Positions 1-11,945 of a stretch of 64,000 bases of DNA are shown here, piece after piece (position 1 is the stretch's first letter; every line of letters begins with the position of its first letter). The position numbers were made by a program, and so were the translations under genes. The notes beneath the pieces are model-generated. The model was given only the letters and a program-made list of their open reading frames with translations, was not told the origin of the DNA and searched no databases. This DNA is from Terana coerulea (lineage: Eukaryota > Basidiomycota > Agaricomycetes > Polyporales > Phanerochaetaceae), in contig JAKOGH010000688.1 in NCBI GenBank assembly GCA_024811115.1, positions 1-64,000 on the forward strand. The letters are read 5' to 3'.

Positions 1-165
1 GTTGAAGCGAATGACACTACAAAATATTTGTTACTGCCATCAAATTTGTTCTAATGAGAGTAGCAAATACTTGCAGTGCGATCAAATTGTCACTGAGGGC
101 GATGCAGCGTATTTTGAGAGTTATTCAGACATACTGCCACCTCCCTGTCCTATCTGGCTGCTGGC

Positions 166-2443
166 ATGCCATCTAAACAGTGTAACAAATGCGCTGTCAC
201 CAAGCCGCTCTCTGACTTTGTGCCGCGCGCTCAGGACTCCAAGAATGGAAAGAAGGGCGAGCTGGGTAACAAATGCCAGCTCTGTATGGAAGGGAGAAGG
301 AGTATGCACGCCGCCGAGCAAGCCAGAAGCGGAAGCGGCTGTCAGCCGAAGAAGATGCCGATGAAGACGCCTGGAAGCTGGATCCCGACTCTCCGGTTCG
401 CCCTTGGAGCGACTGGATTGAGGAGGTCGGACGCGGTGTCTCAAAACCATTCAAACTGGTCGCCCGAGTTGATTGTTCTCGTTATGCACCACTTAGTGTT
501 CCAATAGAAGATAGGGCGCGAGGCCTGGCAGGACTAATCGGGAAGGAGACTTCGTGGCGCTGGACGTGAGTAACTCCATTCTACATCATCAAACGCTGAT
601 TCCATCCAATTTCGCAGGTATGAGAGTAAGAGCGCCCGGAAGCGCTCTGAGGGGTCTGTGTTTTCATTCAGCTGTGCACAGTCAGATGAGAGAGAACACA
701 AAGAGAAGGTTGCGAGGGCAAAAGTCGGACTGCCGGTCGCATGAAAGCGACTCTTGCCACGGCTGGGTTCATGTCGAGCTTGATTCTGAGAGCACGGAAG
801 CCATCATCAAGATCAAGCATGAAGTGCATCATGATGCCTCTATGACATCGACCTTCCGGATTTCTAGAAGGAATACATTGAAGCGCATGTCAAGAGTCAC
901 ACGCCAGGGCAGGTCAGAGACCATTCTAGTATCTTGTGCATCTTTCACTGCTTATGTACATCAATTAGATTTGGAATGACATCACCCAAGAAGGCTACTC
1001 TGGCCAGATTCCTGCGGGAGAAGCTGAAAGGACACCATTTTCGCAGAAGTCTGTATACTATCATTGGCTGAAGGTTAGCCGAGAACAGTGGAAGCTTGCA
1101 GAGGATCCTTTCGAGTCTGCTCGTCTGTTTGTCCAAGCTAACGGAGCAAATTACCAAGTAGCCCTCTTAGACTTCGAGCTGGTTGCAGAAACACGTGTGC
1201 TTGCCTTCCGATCAAAGATCTCGTGGGAGTCTGGGCAAAAATACTCGGGAGCTGGCATTAGATTCAACCTGTATGTTTTATTCCCTGCCTTAGTGAAGTC
1301 AATAAGCTGAACTCTATAATTTAGTTGGAACAAACAGTTCAAACTTTGAATTGTTTGCCGCAGTAGCTGGTGCTAAGGGCTCTGGAATACGCTCGCGTTC
1401 GCCCATTCAGGCGACAAAAAGGCACAGAAGTACGCAAAGCAGACTATTCTCACACGGTTCCTAGGTGAAGAACCTCGCGTTCTTCCGGAGTTCACGCTAA
1501 CGGACAAGGACTGGTCCAAATCAATGCAATGAGAGGGTGTGGCGCCGTGCAAAACACCTACTCTGTCTTTGGCATGGGATGAAAGCAGTACGGGAGCGGA
1601 GTGCTAAAAACAAGGACACGCCAGCCCTCTACAACGTTGAGCGTGCTCGGGAAGAATTTCCTCGATTATCTCTGAGCACTTCGTTCCGGCAGCAGCAAGC
1701 CGAAGGTCACACGGTATGGGATCGCGATCTCACAGGCTTTACATCGCTGAGTATTATCTTAGATTGATCCGCCTCTGAGAAACCAAGACTCAGTCCGGTT
1801 TCTGCTTGAGAAGGCCGGCAGTCATTACGCAGGCCATACCAGCCATTCGGATTGCTCCCACGCCCGCAGCGAGAACTTTGATCTCGATGGCCAGGGGATG
1901 GAGGAGACAAATGAAGATACCTCAAGCTCGCTTCTGAAGTGATGGCGAAAGTGATGATGAGCACTACTTTGCGCGTGCAGCGAAGGATCCGGACTTTGAG
2001 GAGAAGGATGAAGAAGGATTTGATGTCAGCGAGGACTCTGACGCTGAGTCCGATGACGGTGGCAGTGACAGCGGTGATGAGGATGACGCCGCCAGCTGAT
2101 CCGTGATCTCTTAGCAGAAGAGCACTCGGCGGAAACGGACAGAGGAGAAGGGTTCGAAGAGCAAGAGCCCGATATACTCAGGTTTGCCCACCCGCCAGCC
2201 TTACCATCTTGCGACTGTTCACCAAGCACGCGTCCCAGCACGTACTCTTATCGGAACGCCGCCCAGCCGCGTACAGCGGAACTCCTTCGGCGACGTGGTC
2301 ACGGAGATGTACGAAGCACTGCGAGATGCAGCAATCGTGCGATGCTGGCGTACATGTGGAACTCCTGATGTGCCCGATAGATGGCCACTTGGACTCGCTA
2401 CGGGCGCATCCGAAGTCAATTCCAGTGCATCGAACCACAATCG
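166..2443 (+). pseudogene. Decayed N-terminal half of a MULE transposase/SWIM zinc-finger protein
   Basis: Remains of a large transposase-derived protein family common in mushroom genomes. The start at 166 opens with a CxxC...CxxC zinc-ribbon-like segment (CNKC, CQLC) followed by a basic helix. The frame then shifts near 273-300 and continues to about 568, where a GT-AG intron (568-616) is still visible. Further pieces match the MULE core by motif: a DKDW segment (about 1502), LCLWHGMKAVRER (about 1561) and NVERAREEF (about 1632), then an acidic linker (about 2030-2090) and a cysteine-poor helical part ending in the RTT motif near 2440. Many stops and frame changes separate these pieces, so no functional product is expected. 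Family assignment rests on my recall of the conserved order of motifs. The intact continuation lies at 4382-5428. Confidence 0.7.
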
Positions 2444-4381
2444 CTGTAGTAAGCGCCGCTACAGTTACGAACTTAGATGGTGATGATTGTTGATCACCAA
2501 CGAAAGTGGTGGTAAGGTGGTGCTAGTGAATGTGATGGTGAATGTAGCTACGCACCGAGACCCTAGACAAGGGGTGAATATGCCGAAGCGCTCCGGCAGG
2601 GTTGCCGTTTTGGGCGGCGTTGATATCGCCGACGTCCGTTGGTGAACTTCACTCACTCGTCAGTAGCGCCAGCACCATGCGACGGCCACCACCCGTGCGA
2701 GGAAGCGAGTGCACCAAATAATCTCTGCTAGCCTCCTCCTCACTATGTGTACTTATCAACACCCTCTGCGAGGTCGACAACTAGTATTCATGTGCCGATG
2801 ACTCCGATGCATACGACCCGTCCCAGACCACGCACAACGGACACCATGATTGCGTCAGCATGCTTCCCCCAGAGGCCGAACACTGCGAGTGTTGTAGTAA
2901 CTTTGGCTCTTTGTATTCACAAGTAAGTTATCTGTTCACTCAAGCTACGCTATTATATCGACCGGGGCGTACTGCTAGCAGGTCAATAGGCTCTGTGCCT
3001 CCGGTGGAGCTTTAGAGTCGCAGATGACCAACGTTCAATGCATTCAAGGATTCGGAAGACCCATTCACTGTCCCACATCCTGTGAAGAGTGAAACCTCAA
3101 GCGACTCAGAGGATCAGGCGATTCAGGCCGACAAGAGGACGCCGATTATGGGTTTAGGTCACGGAACCAAGCCAGTACGTCTGCAATGTCCCTTAGCTGA
3201 GGGGAGGCATGCTCAATGTAAATTCAAGGCTCTACAGCAGGGTTAATCCGACCAGGAAGAGTGCAGACTACACATCCGGCTGGGCGCTGTCTGGGCGTTG
3301 CATTCGACTTGCGCACTCCTTAGCGGGAGGCACGTCACGGCCCAGATGGGTCGAACTGGACTCTGAAACCGAAGAGCCTAGCACGCCCAACACGGGTGAC
3401 CGGCATAACAAAAAACCAAATCTTGGACGCTATGTTAAGGCAATGGCTTGGGCGTGATTCTGTTCAAGTCATCTCCCCAGCTTTGAGTGTTAGTGTGCGT
3501 TGCACACTGCTATCATTGCACCAGTTCCCTCACTTAGTTATTTAGAGTTCTAGATGACAAAGAAACAGTTCATTGAGCTGCTTGTCCAACTGTGCGCGGG
3601 CTGTCCAATCGAGAAGTCAGGTAAGTTTTCTGCTGCAGATTGTTTTTATTGTATCATGAACTTATCAATAGTGGACATATCCCGCTGCAAGGACACTGTG
3701 GAATATGGCTGTATAGCAGAGCGTGGTTGTCGTGGCGCTCGGGCTTTCGGGTGTGGTCTCAGGCTGTTCGAGCGCCTCGTCGTAGATGTGCTAGCTTCAC
3801 CTGTACCATATAGAGTTATGAACCACACCACTGAATATATCTCTCATGCTCCATATGTATATTCGTGCGCCGACATGCTGCATAGCCGAATATGTACCAT
3901 TTATTGTGCAATGCTCCCGAAAGATGCAGGAAGTTAATTTGACAATTAACTACTAACCCTACACTAGGTCGTGGACGCACTACCAGTGGCCTAATATAGG
4001 ACTTCCGAGGAGGATTAAAATCACCACTTTGGTGAATGATATATAGCATAAAGTCATATGAATGGCAATGTCGAAAATGACCACCTTGAGAAGCTATGTA
4101 AAATAGTGATAGTCACCAAGCCGGTACCTTCGTTTTACCCTACTCTTGATGGTGAATAGTCCGAGATGTCCAAAACGGGCATGAGATCCCGTGTTGGTGA
4201 ATCGGACATTTGGTGGGTGCTTTTCACTTCAAGGGCCACTACTGTACATGGCGAACATCACCAACCCGCGCTTTCAGCGCTTGCATTTTCATAGGCACTA
4301 TTCCTATGTTCGCGGGCAATATTCACCACTCTATCGGGTGACTCGCATGGTGAAAAACACCTAACCCCAGGCACACAGTGA
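2444..4381. mobile_element. Nested 1.9 kb insertion inside the MULE/SWIM copy
   Basis: The transposase reading is interrupted after its RTT motif (about 2443) and resumes exactly with MMVEALWRNLKR at 4382, so about 1.94 kb has been inserted. Both flanks of the insert are rich in GGTGAA/TTCACC words (about 2480-2660 and 4020-4370). Such words would fit subterminal repeats of a non-autonomous DNA transposon. The interior holds only short open frames, for example a small cysteine-bearing piece at about 2840-2925 followed by a good donor site, and 3554-3937. None is recognisable. I found no convincing terminal inverted repeat or target duplication, so the exact ends are inferred from the broken host gene. 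Confidence 0.5.
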
Positions 4382-5428
4382 ATGATGGTCGAGGCGCTAT
4401 GGCGAAACCTTAAGCGCATCTCCTTCCGGATGTTCAACCGCCCACCGCTGGACCTCGCGACGTTCATCATTATCACTAAGGTCATTCCCCCATATCGCCA
4501 AGCTCTCGTTCACCTCACTACCCAGAGACCTGGTGGCCGCCCTCAACCTCTCACGAACATGCAAGTCGCGTTCAAGGCGGCGTGGACGCGCCTTACCAAA
4601 GTGCCCATCAAAGGCTCATACGCAACCGACGCCGAGACTTGGACCTGCGACTGCGGATCACAGAAGTACCACGCGTACATGCTGTGCAAGCATCTTGTCC
4701 AGGTTGTCGGTACGATTCCGAACTCCTGGTGGTGCGCCGTGGTAAGATATCACATTCCTCCATTTTATACTGTTCCTATCCACGACCACATTCGCGCGGC
4801 ACCCGAGTCGAACGAGAATCACGGCTGGATCACCCCACCAAGAGGGACCAGTCTTCACACTCAATCAGAAGTCAATTCGGACGACTCCGATGTTGACTTG
4901 CCATCGGAGGCCTCAAGCGCAGTAAGTCAACATATATCACTGCGACTGGTCTAGCTAACACCAATTCTACGTCCTCGTGTTGACACAGATCTTTTCTTCA
5001 CCTGCCAAAGCACCGCCGACGGGCGCTGATGGTGTTCTTCGGACAAGGGCGGGTGGCGGCGCAGGATTTGCGGTGAGTATTTTACTATTCCTCAGTATTC
5101 TCGCTGGCAGTATTAATTATACTCGTAGCTCGAGGACGAGCGAGATGTCGAGACTGAAGAGCTCATTCATCTCTGGCGACGGGGTCTTGACATCATCGAA
5201 TGGCAACACCAGCACAACCCCAATCCCCGGTTTGTTGAGAATGCGAAGAAGATCCTCAAGCCCGGCACAAAGCTCTTCAAGGATATCCAGCACCACGAGA
5301 CGCGCCGGACAATGGCTACAACCAACGGACGTGGCAAGCGGGGTGCCCTACCATCAAGCCTCATTGGCTACATGTACATGCCCGGAAACAACGCGTCCGC
5401 ACCCGGCTCAAGCGGCGGCGAGGCTTAA
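4382..5428 (+). pseudogene. C-terminal half of MULE/SWIM protein with intact SWIM zinc finger
   Basis: This is the continuation of the copy that starts at 166, now in good condition. The exon from 4382 encodes the conserved LWRNLKR segment, the NRPPLDLA helix and a SWIM zinc finger with the CxC...CxH ligands (CDC near 4650, CKH near 4686). Two GT-AG introns, both phase 0 (about 4921-4987 and 5073-5129), join it to a segment containing RTRAGGGAGF and then to a terminal exon ending at TAA 5426-5428. No internal stop is seen in this half. It lacks its own promoter and the transposase core upstream is dead, so I class it as part of a pseudogene. A domesticated short SWIM protein cannot be excluded. 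Confidence 0.65.
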
Positions 5429-6149
5429 CAATAGTGCAATGGTGAGTTTTGTCACATATTGCTCGGTTGTTTTGGCGTTACTAAATGCTCTCAAGACTAT
5501 CTTATTCATATGTATGAGTCAGAGTCAATGTATATACAGCGCATGTAACTATTTGAATGCACCCTTGAGCTACAGCTGGCACTGTTGGACTTGTTCATTT
5601 CGCGCCTAACTGTGGGCGCTTAAACCACGTGGTCCGACCAAGCAAGAGCGAAGGGCGGGACGGGCGGCGGGCGGACGAGCGTCGACTATATTACGCAAGC
5701 GTTCGGACTTTCAAAACCGATGAGAACCTGTTGGGAGATTAACGCCAAGTCGTTTTTGTTGCTCGACGGCTGGGTCGGCAGGGTTGTGCTTGAGACCCAC
5801 TCCCCTTGGAATACGGAATGAGCGCTGAGACTTTTGTATCTGACGCAAGGCAAATTATAGCAACAACGCAATCCAGATAGTTTGTGAGTTTGTTCGTGGA
5901 AGTCAAAGTGACTCTACAGCGTCGTGGCAGGATGGTTTGTACAAGTCGGCCCAGATGAGCGCTTGCTCGGCACGCCCGGCTATTCCCGACCCCAACACCC
6001 AGGGAGACGGCGCCCTGACTCGGACCATCCGACAAGCAAGATGTTGTACTTGAGAAGCCCTTGACGACAGGGTTGTATAACACAACCCTCATCTGCGCCA
6101 GTTCGTCTGCACTCCTTTCCTCGCGTGCTGCGTGCGGCTTTGTGTTCAA
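5429..6149. other. Spacer without recognisable gene
   Basis: I see no coherent coding signal here. It holds the presumed promoter of the F-box gene that starts at 6150. A short GC-rich stretch around 5640-5680 is the only compositional feature. Confidence 0.4.
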
Positions 6150-8459
6150 ATGAAGACTCCAACTCGGCATGTTCAAAAACTACCTCACGACGTCTTGCTC
6201 GCCACATTCCAGCATTTGGACGTCAGTGACGTGCTAAGTGCCCGACAAGTACGTTATATGGAAACTACATGTTCCAAAATCTAATATTATTTATTGTCCA
6301 TACCAGACTTGCAAGACTCTTCAAGAGGTTTCGTACTCAAAGCACCTCTGGCTGACGTTATTGCAACGCGACGTAATTTCCAAGGGGCTCCTTGTTCCGT
6401 CGTATCTTCGCTCGCCCAGCGGCTTGACGGCCGAAAGTTGCGAAGCATTCGTCATCCATGCCCTGAAACTCCGGAAGCATCTCCTCGCAGGATCGGAAAA
6501 GCATGCGCCGGTCGTTTTCCCATTCCATCGAACACGATCCGTTACATGGGTGCGGATCGTCGAAGGACAGTGGGTTCTCGTTGCGTCTCATGACCAGTCA
6601 TCAAGCGTTATCGCTCTGTGGTCTCTCTTCTCTCTACTATCATGCGGACCGACTCCACCTCCGATTGCAGAAGCGTATCTCGAAGGGCCGGTAAAGACTG
6701 GGCTTGTCAATGTGCAGGACGGGATGCCAGTCATCGCACTTGAGATTCACGCAGAGCTGTACGTTTTCATTGACCTTAACTTGTTTGCATTGCGTGAAAT
6801 ATTCTCAACAGGCGATATACCCTCAACTTATTTGCACTGCGCGAAGATGAAGGACGGCCGACTTTCGTTTGCCTTGGAGCATACGGTGGTATTTCGCACA
6901 TACGCACGCTGTGCGGATCTATCCTAGGGTTCGGCCTACACGATGGGCTTATGATCCCGAGCCTATTAAACTGGATGACGGGAGACGTTGCGCACTTAAG
7001 CACTAGACCGAACGCCAACGTGAGTACAAGGACTTCCTAGCGCACAGAGACTAATACGTGAGTACGCAGGGCGGCCCTATCGCAATGGCTGTGCAAGACG
7101 ACTTGGCCGTAGTGATTACGCCTTTCGAACTTGAGGTGTACACTTTCTCTCGGCTGGACGAAGGCACAATAACAGCCAAGCGCCTCGGAGAATTCGAGCT
7201 GCATCACCCCGTGGGCTGCGCAAAGGCCGCGTTTACTACCCCGGAAAACGCCTCAGCGCTGAGGCTACGTGTTTGCCTATGCGGCGCCGATGGCTTGTTT
7301 ATGTATGACATCCGTCAAGAGAAACTCCGGGAGCCAGTCGACTCATTGGAGGACGCAGCATTGGTTTGGGGTCGAAAGAATCCCTCTCTTCATGAAGTCA
7401 AAGACTCTCCGGGTTGGCAGTCACCATTCGAGCCAATTCTTACCAATGAAGCGTCCGTGGCATGGCTACTCGTACGCGCGGGCCCCAAAACAAATGTCGC
7501 CTTCGCCACATTGGCCTGTCACTTGCCTACCGACGATATGTCAATGGACGACCGCTGCGCTATGCACCTACCGGAGTATAGCTTCAGCATCCCCGAAAGT
7601 TTGGCCCTATATGCGATGCCCGCATACGATTATGATGCTACATTAGGCGTAGCTGTTCTTGGAAATGCTTTCGGCGAGCTAGTCGCCGTTTCCATTGGTC
7701 GGATGAATAGCGCCCGTCTTGAAGGTTCCTTGCAACCACTGCCCTTCTCCTCACATAAGGACATCAGCTACCTGTCGACAGTAGTGTCCCATCCCTTTTT
7801 ATGGCGACTTTTGTATTGACGTGCCGTAATTTCAGGCAATGAGCGCTATGACTGCGTCTCCCCCGTTTCCGTACAGCGGGCCTGCAAGGCCGCCAGATTC
7901 CTACAAGCAAGCCATCTTCTCCAAGTGGCGCGAACAACAGCCGGATCCTATACCGCCTGGCTGGGAACGTGAAGGAATAATGGAACGCGAACCTGTTGAT
8001 CCTGAAGATACCCTGGAATACGAAAACTCGTACTGGATCCGCTACATTGCAAGAATTCCTCGAGACGATGAGTACATCACGGACTTCGCCTTGTCACTGG
8101 AACAACGTTGGCATTACTACGGGCCACTAGTTCCCCTTTTGCGGGGCGACGACTACGACTACGAGTTGATCTTCCAAGCGGGCGGCCTGTTGTTCATCTG
8201 GGTTAGTGAATACCATCAGCTGCGGGTTGCTCCAGCCGGAGTCACGCTGGATGATATACTAGCATTCTACGACGGCGATGCCGATGACCCAACTGTATTG
8301 CGAAGAGGCGATTGGACGGCCGAATGTTCAAGCTCGTGGTGCTACATCTCCTGGCTGACAGAACGTAGGAATGACGGGCGCAATCGGTGGAAAGAATTGC
8401 AGGATCGTGGTGGGGAAGTGCATGAGGACTGGCTATCTGAAGTACCGCCCCTCGAATGA
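6150..8459 (+). CDS. F-box protein with C-terminal beta-propeller-like region (copy A, intact)
   Basis: Exons 6150-6248, 6307-6758, 6812-7019, 7070-7780 and 7836-8459 join in phase to 697 codons plus TGA, with all introns GT-AG. Residues 1-45 form an F-box (KLPHDVLLATFQHL then VSDVLSARQ and the TC..L..V..S...W signature), which normally binds Skp1 in an SCF ubiquitin ligase. The rest is a long beta-rich region with repeats of WVRIVEGQW and ALWSL type. It is probably a propeller that chooses the substrate, but I see no canonical WD40 motif. A conserved C-terminal block ends in RWKELQDRGGEV. It is the only undamaged member of three local paralogs (see 11946 and 14619), and the substrate is unknown. 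Confidence 0.85.
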
Positions 8460-9040
8460 CCAGTAGCTGAAATGTTCTCTACACAATAGATGTGTTTGGT
8501 AGCAGGGTATGTGACTGTCGTTTGTGGATCATTATCAATTAAGAACAAAGGCTCAAAAGTAATGCAGGATACTGGAAATGTTCACTAGAGCATGTTATTC
8601 TCAACGGGTGACGCCTCAGAATAACAAAGAACCAAGTTGAATATAGCGCTGTGGTAACCGTAAGAGTCCAATCCTCTCCATCACAAGGATGACCGTACAC
8701 CATGTTACTATGACAGCTAAGTCCAGACAGGCTATCTTAGGGTGCATGCGCTCGCTCCTTCTCAGCGTCCGAGTCTCGATGGTGATGTTATTGTGACAAG
8801 AGCGTCGGCACGGTATATATTCTAACGCGAAGGAGCTGAGATGGGGAACGCACGTCGCTACTCCTCTCACCCACCGCGGTTACAATCATGCCCGCTGACT
8901 CCAACATCATGCTCGGGCCAAGTTGCCGGCCCTTTCCCTATTGTGTCGACTACAGCGAGAGAGGCATATTTGACTGGATATTCCGCGACGTGCGTGACAT
9001 ACATTTACCCAATTATTACTGACTCAGAATACATTTACTA
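8460..9040. other. Spacer with possible upstream exon
   Basis: An ATG at 8888 opens 34 clean codons to a GT donor at 8990, and an acceptor lies at about 9027. The phase does not fit the next gene, so I did not join them. The rest shows nothing recognisable. Confidence 0.3.
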
Positions 9041-10284
9041 ATGTACATTATGAAGTTTTGCGGCTACATAAAAGCCAAGCGAGAAACTGCAGAACTTCAG
9101 CTCTACGATGCGGCGACTTCTGACAAGAAGTATGAGTATGTTCTGCGGGTCGCTGGCGACATTGTCCTCCCTTGCATGTAAGGTCTCGCTCATGGCTTGA
9201 CCTTTGTTTGCGTCACTTAATGCAAAATAGAGACCAGGGGAGACCATACGCAATTGACATGAACGAGAATCTCGTCACAGTCACGGTCAACGAGGGCGGA
9301 GGCCCTGAGTTCGAAATCACGGATGTCTTCAGTGGCGCAGGTGCAAATAATCTTCTTTTGGTTTCAATAACTGAGATATATTAATCCAAGAGCATTGCAG
9401 CATTCATCATAGCAATCATGGAAACGCACCTTCACCAGAGACTCGGAGACGGAGAGCAATTTGCGCGGATAGTGGTAATCCAATTCGCCAAGCTTGTAAG
9501 CTTGATTGGCAAGGCCCTGAAGAAACGGGTTGATATCCAGAACGACAACACAATCGACGAAAACATGCAGATCTCGATTGGCACGCCCTCAAAGGCGTTT
9601 ATACTGTTCGGCCCAGTTCACCGGAACACTGCCACTGCCCCGTGCCTTCCCTCTAACGACCCTTCGGAGACGACGTGGGTATGTTCGCTATCAACACCAT
9701 GTCCCCATTTCTACTTCAGCGGTAAAGACTACAAATTTTCTGCTCAAGAAATCAGAGGGAAGGCATTGCGCCGAAATATGCCTTCGCATGAGCAGTATCT
9801 ATATGATAACCCAGACATTCAGAGCAACCCCGGAGGCACCTGGTTCCCCGAGGGAAACTGCGCTGAAGTTATCCCGCTCTCGTCGTGAGTTGGATACTCT
9901 GCGATGCATATTGCCGTTTGCTTACACACTGGTAAACAATAACTTACAGGCGACTCAGAGAGAATGGACCTGTACTATATGGGATTTGCATCAACATTGC
10001 AACCATAGGTGCTACACGCATACCCAAGGCTCTGGCGTCAGATAGTTTGTGCTACAGTAGGCCTGCATGTGGGCGCTGTACTGCCATAGTCGCCTCTGTA
10101 CCAACGGTGGAGTACAATGATATTGCAGCCAAGGACAGAGAGCGGCGCAACAAGGCACGCAGCAAAAGTAGGCATTTTCTGTACAACCGTCTTTCTCCTC
10201 AGATAGTTACTCACCTGTTTAACAATTATAGCCTATGCACGTGGCAAGTTGCGCAAGGTAGGACCTAGACCTCAGCCTTACTAG
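9041..10284 (+). CDS. Unrecognised protein with deaminase-like CAE...CxxC signature
   Basis: Six exons (9041-9177, 9231-9340, 9401-9674, 9720-9884, 9950-10167, 10232-10284) join through five GT-AG introns with every phase preserved, giving 318 codons plus TAG. Such consistency is strong evidence for a real gene. The N-terminal third is mixed alpha/beta and the middle has a helix rich in hydrophobics (VVIQFAKLVSLIGKALKK). The C-terminal part has GNCAE, and about 45 residues later PACGRC, then a basic tail. The [H/C]AE plus PxCxxC pair is the zinc-binding and catalytic layout of the cytidine/nucleic-acid deaminase superfamily, which has fungal-specific branches. That assignment is inference from motif and spacing, and substrate and location are unknown. 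The start could lie further upstream. Confidence 0.5.
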
Positions 10285-10602
10285 GCAGGAAGTCTTCACT
10301 CAGTCGAATCACGGACACCTTGACGGACACTGGCATCAGGCCTCCCCACACTCGTTTATTTATTCGACAACTGCACGCTCGCTTATGGATTGCAGATTTA
10401 TCTTTATCTTGTGTTTCTCTTGTGAATGAATTTCTGGCGTAATCAATATCCATGATTTCATAAGTAGAGAATACGAAGCGAAGGCAAGCTGCAAGTTCGC
10501 ATAGAGCGTAAATCGAGTGCTGGAGCATTGGCGCGCCTCGGCGAGCCGATCTCCGGGGCCGGGCCCCAAACGATTCTGAGTCTTGCTCGAGCGCCGAAAA
10601 TG
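10285..10602. other. Short spacer between gene and transposable element
   Basis: It lies between the stop of the deaminase-like gene and the left end of the inverted-repeat element. I see no gene, only a GC-rich patch at about 10530-10565 just outside the element. Confidence 0.4.
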
Positions 10603-10785
10603 TATGGCGGCCCTTGTGCACATTTAATAGACGCCGTAACTAATTGAAACCCAGCTGTAAATAACCATAACAAAGCGTGAGTAATCAACCATAACTAACT
10701 TGTGACTCCGCCGTAACTCTGATCAATCGCCGTAACTTTGCTCACTCGCCGTAATTACATGCCTTTCGACCGGAATTCCTGCATC
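10603..10785. repeat. Left terminal inverted repeat
   Basis: It pairs with 11662-11836. It contains four copies of a GCCGTAA(C/T) word, and the sequence agrees with the right arm at most positions apart from small length differences near the inner end. Confidence 0.8.
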
Positions 10786-11661
10786 CTCTCGCATTGTCCA
10801 TACTTGTAGCTCAGCCATTAGTGCTAATGAGCAAACTAAGTCAATTGAATCAATTTTGCCTTAACTTCAGCTCTACATAAGGCCTACTAAAACAACATAG
10901 ACACTACCCAGGGACCGCGCCAAGCCAGAAGACGCAGTCGGCTGCACGGGGTGCACGGGCACTCAGTTTCAGCCACTTGCTGCTGGTAGGCATAGTCACA
11001 TCAGCCGTACTGTAGGGGGTTTGTGCTTGCGCTAGGTGAACAGCCAGTCGCGATCATCGGAGTTGTTGGTGGAGACGACCATGGTGACTTCGGGGGTACT
11101 GAGTGTATTGACACCCATCCCCTCATATAGTTGTTGAGCCTTGTCAAGGGTTTGATATTGTGATTGTTATTGGAAAGGGATGCCAGTTTGTTGGTGGTAG
11201 TTGATCGACGCAGATGGTCAACGGCACGTAGTCCAAGCAAGCGCAGCTACTGGCAGCCTCGCACTCGTGGTCTTGTCCAACAGTGCACTCCTGGAGGGTA
11301 TTAGTCGTCGCTCAAGGCACAACTGGCGTGCAGTAATACACGGCCAGGCTCTGAAGGAAGAAGCGTCAGAAGCTAGGAGGAATTGCACGGCTTACATGCA
11401 CCTATTGTTACCCTCTCCTTGCCACGTCCCTATCCAACGCAGTCCTCAACACGGTACGCGCCTCACGTCCCAAGGACAAGCTGCAGCGGAATCTTGTACT
11501 CCGAAATTCGATAGCGTCAACTTAGTGTTAACGAAGCCACGGGCGAGCAAATGGCGTGGATAGATGTGCGGTGGCTTCTTGCAAGCATGTTGTGCAATGC
11601 GGTAGGAAACCGTGATGACGGCGAGGAACTGAGGACTGTGGCAGAGAGTTACGGTCAAGTG

Positions 11662-11836
11662 GATGCAGTTCCGGCGAGGCAGAGTTCCGGCGAGTGAACA
11701 AAGTTACGGCGATTGATCAGAGTTACGGCGGAGTCACAAGTTAGTTACGGTCAATTACTTACGCTTTGTTATGGTTGTTTACGGCTGGGTTTGAATTAGT
11801 TGCGGCGTCTATTAAATGTGCAGAAGGGCCGCCATA
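11662..11836. repeat. Right terminal inverted repeat
   Basis: It is the reverse complement of 10603-10785. Near the inner end two GCCGTAA words are changed to GCCGGAACT, so the two arms have diverged. This means the insertion is not recent. Confidence 0.8.
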
Positions 11837-11945
11837 AAATGCACGTTGCTCGCGACTACGACTCGGCGGATCCAGGGCAACATAATCGCTCTTTTTACAT
11901 CTCGTTACTTTCATCTCGAGTGAACCCCCTCTGACCACTTTCACT

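Larger units (their letters stand above)
10603..11836. mobile_element. Non-autonomous DNA transposon with long terminal inverted repeats
   Basis: The two ends are long inverted repeats of each other (10603-10785 and 11662-11836), both starting outermost with TATGGCGGCCCTT and differing by scattered substitutions. The flanks share AAATG (left 10598-10602, right 11837-11841), which would be a 5 bp target duplication. Inside each repeat the word CGCCGTAACT or close variants recur every 15-30 bases, as expected for subterminal transposase-binding sites. The interior (10786-11661) has no transposase-like frame. It sits about 110 bp upstream of the dead F-box copy B and 320 bp downstream of the deaminase-like gene. 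The superfamily is not determined. Confidence 0.8.

Noticed and set aside
121..507. Several overlapping frames at the left edge on both strands
   Set aside because: They are shadows of the decayed zinc-ribbon segment starting at 166 and have no motifs of their own.
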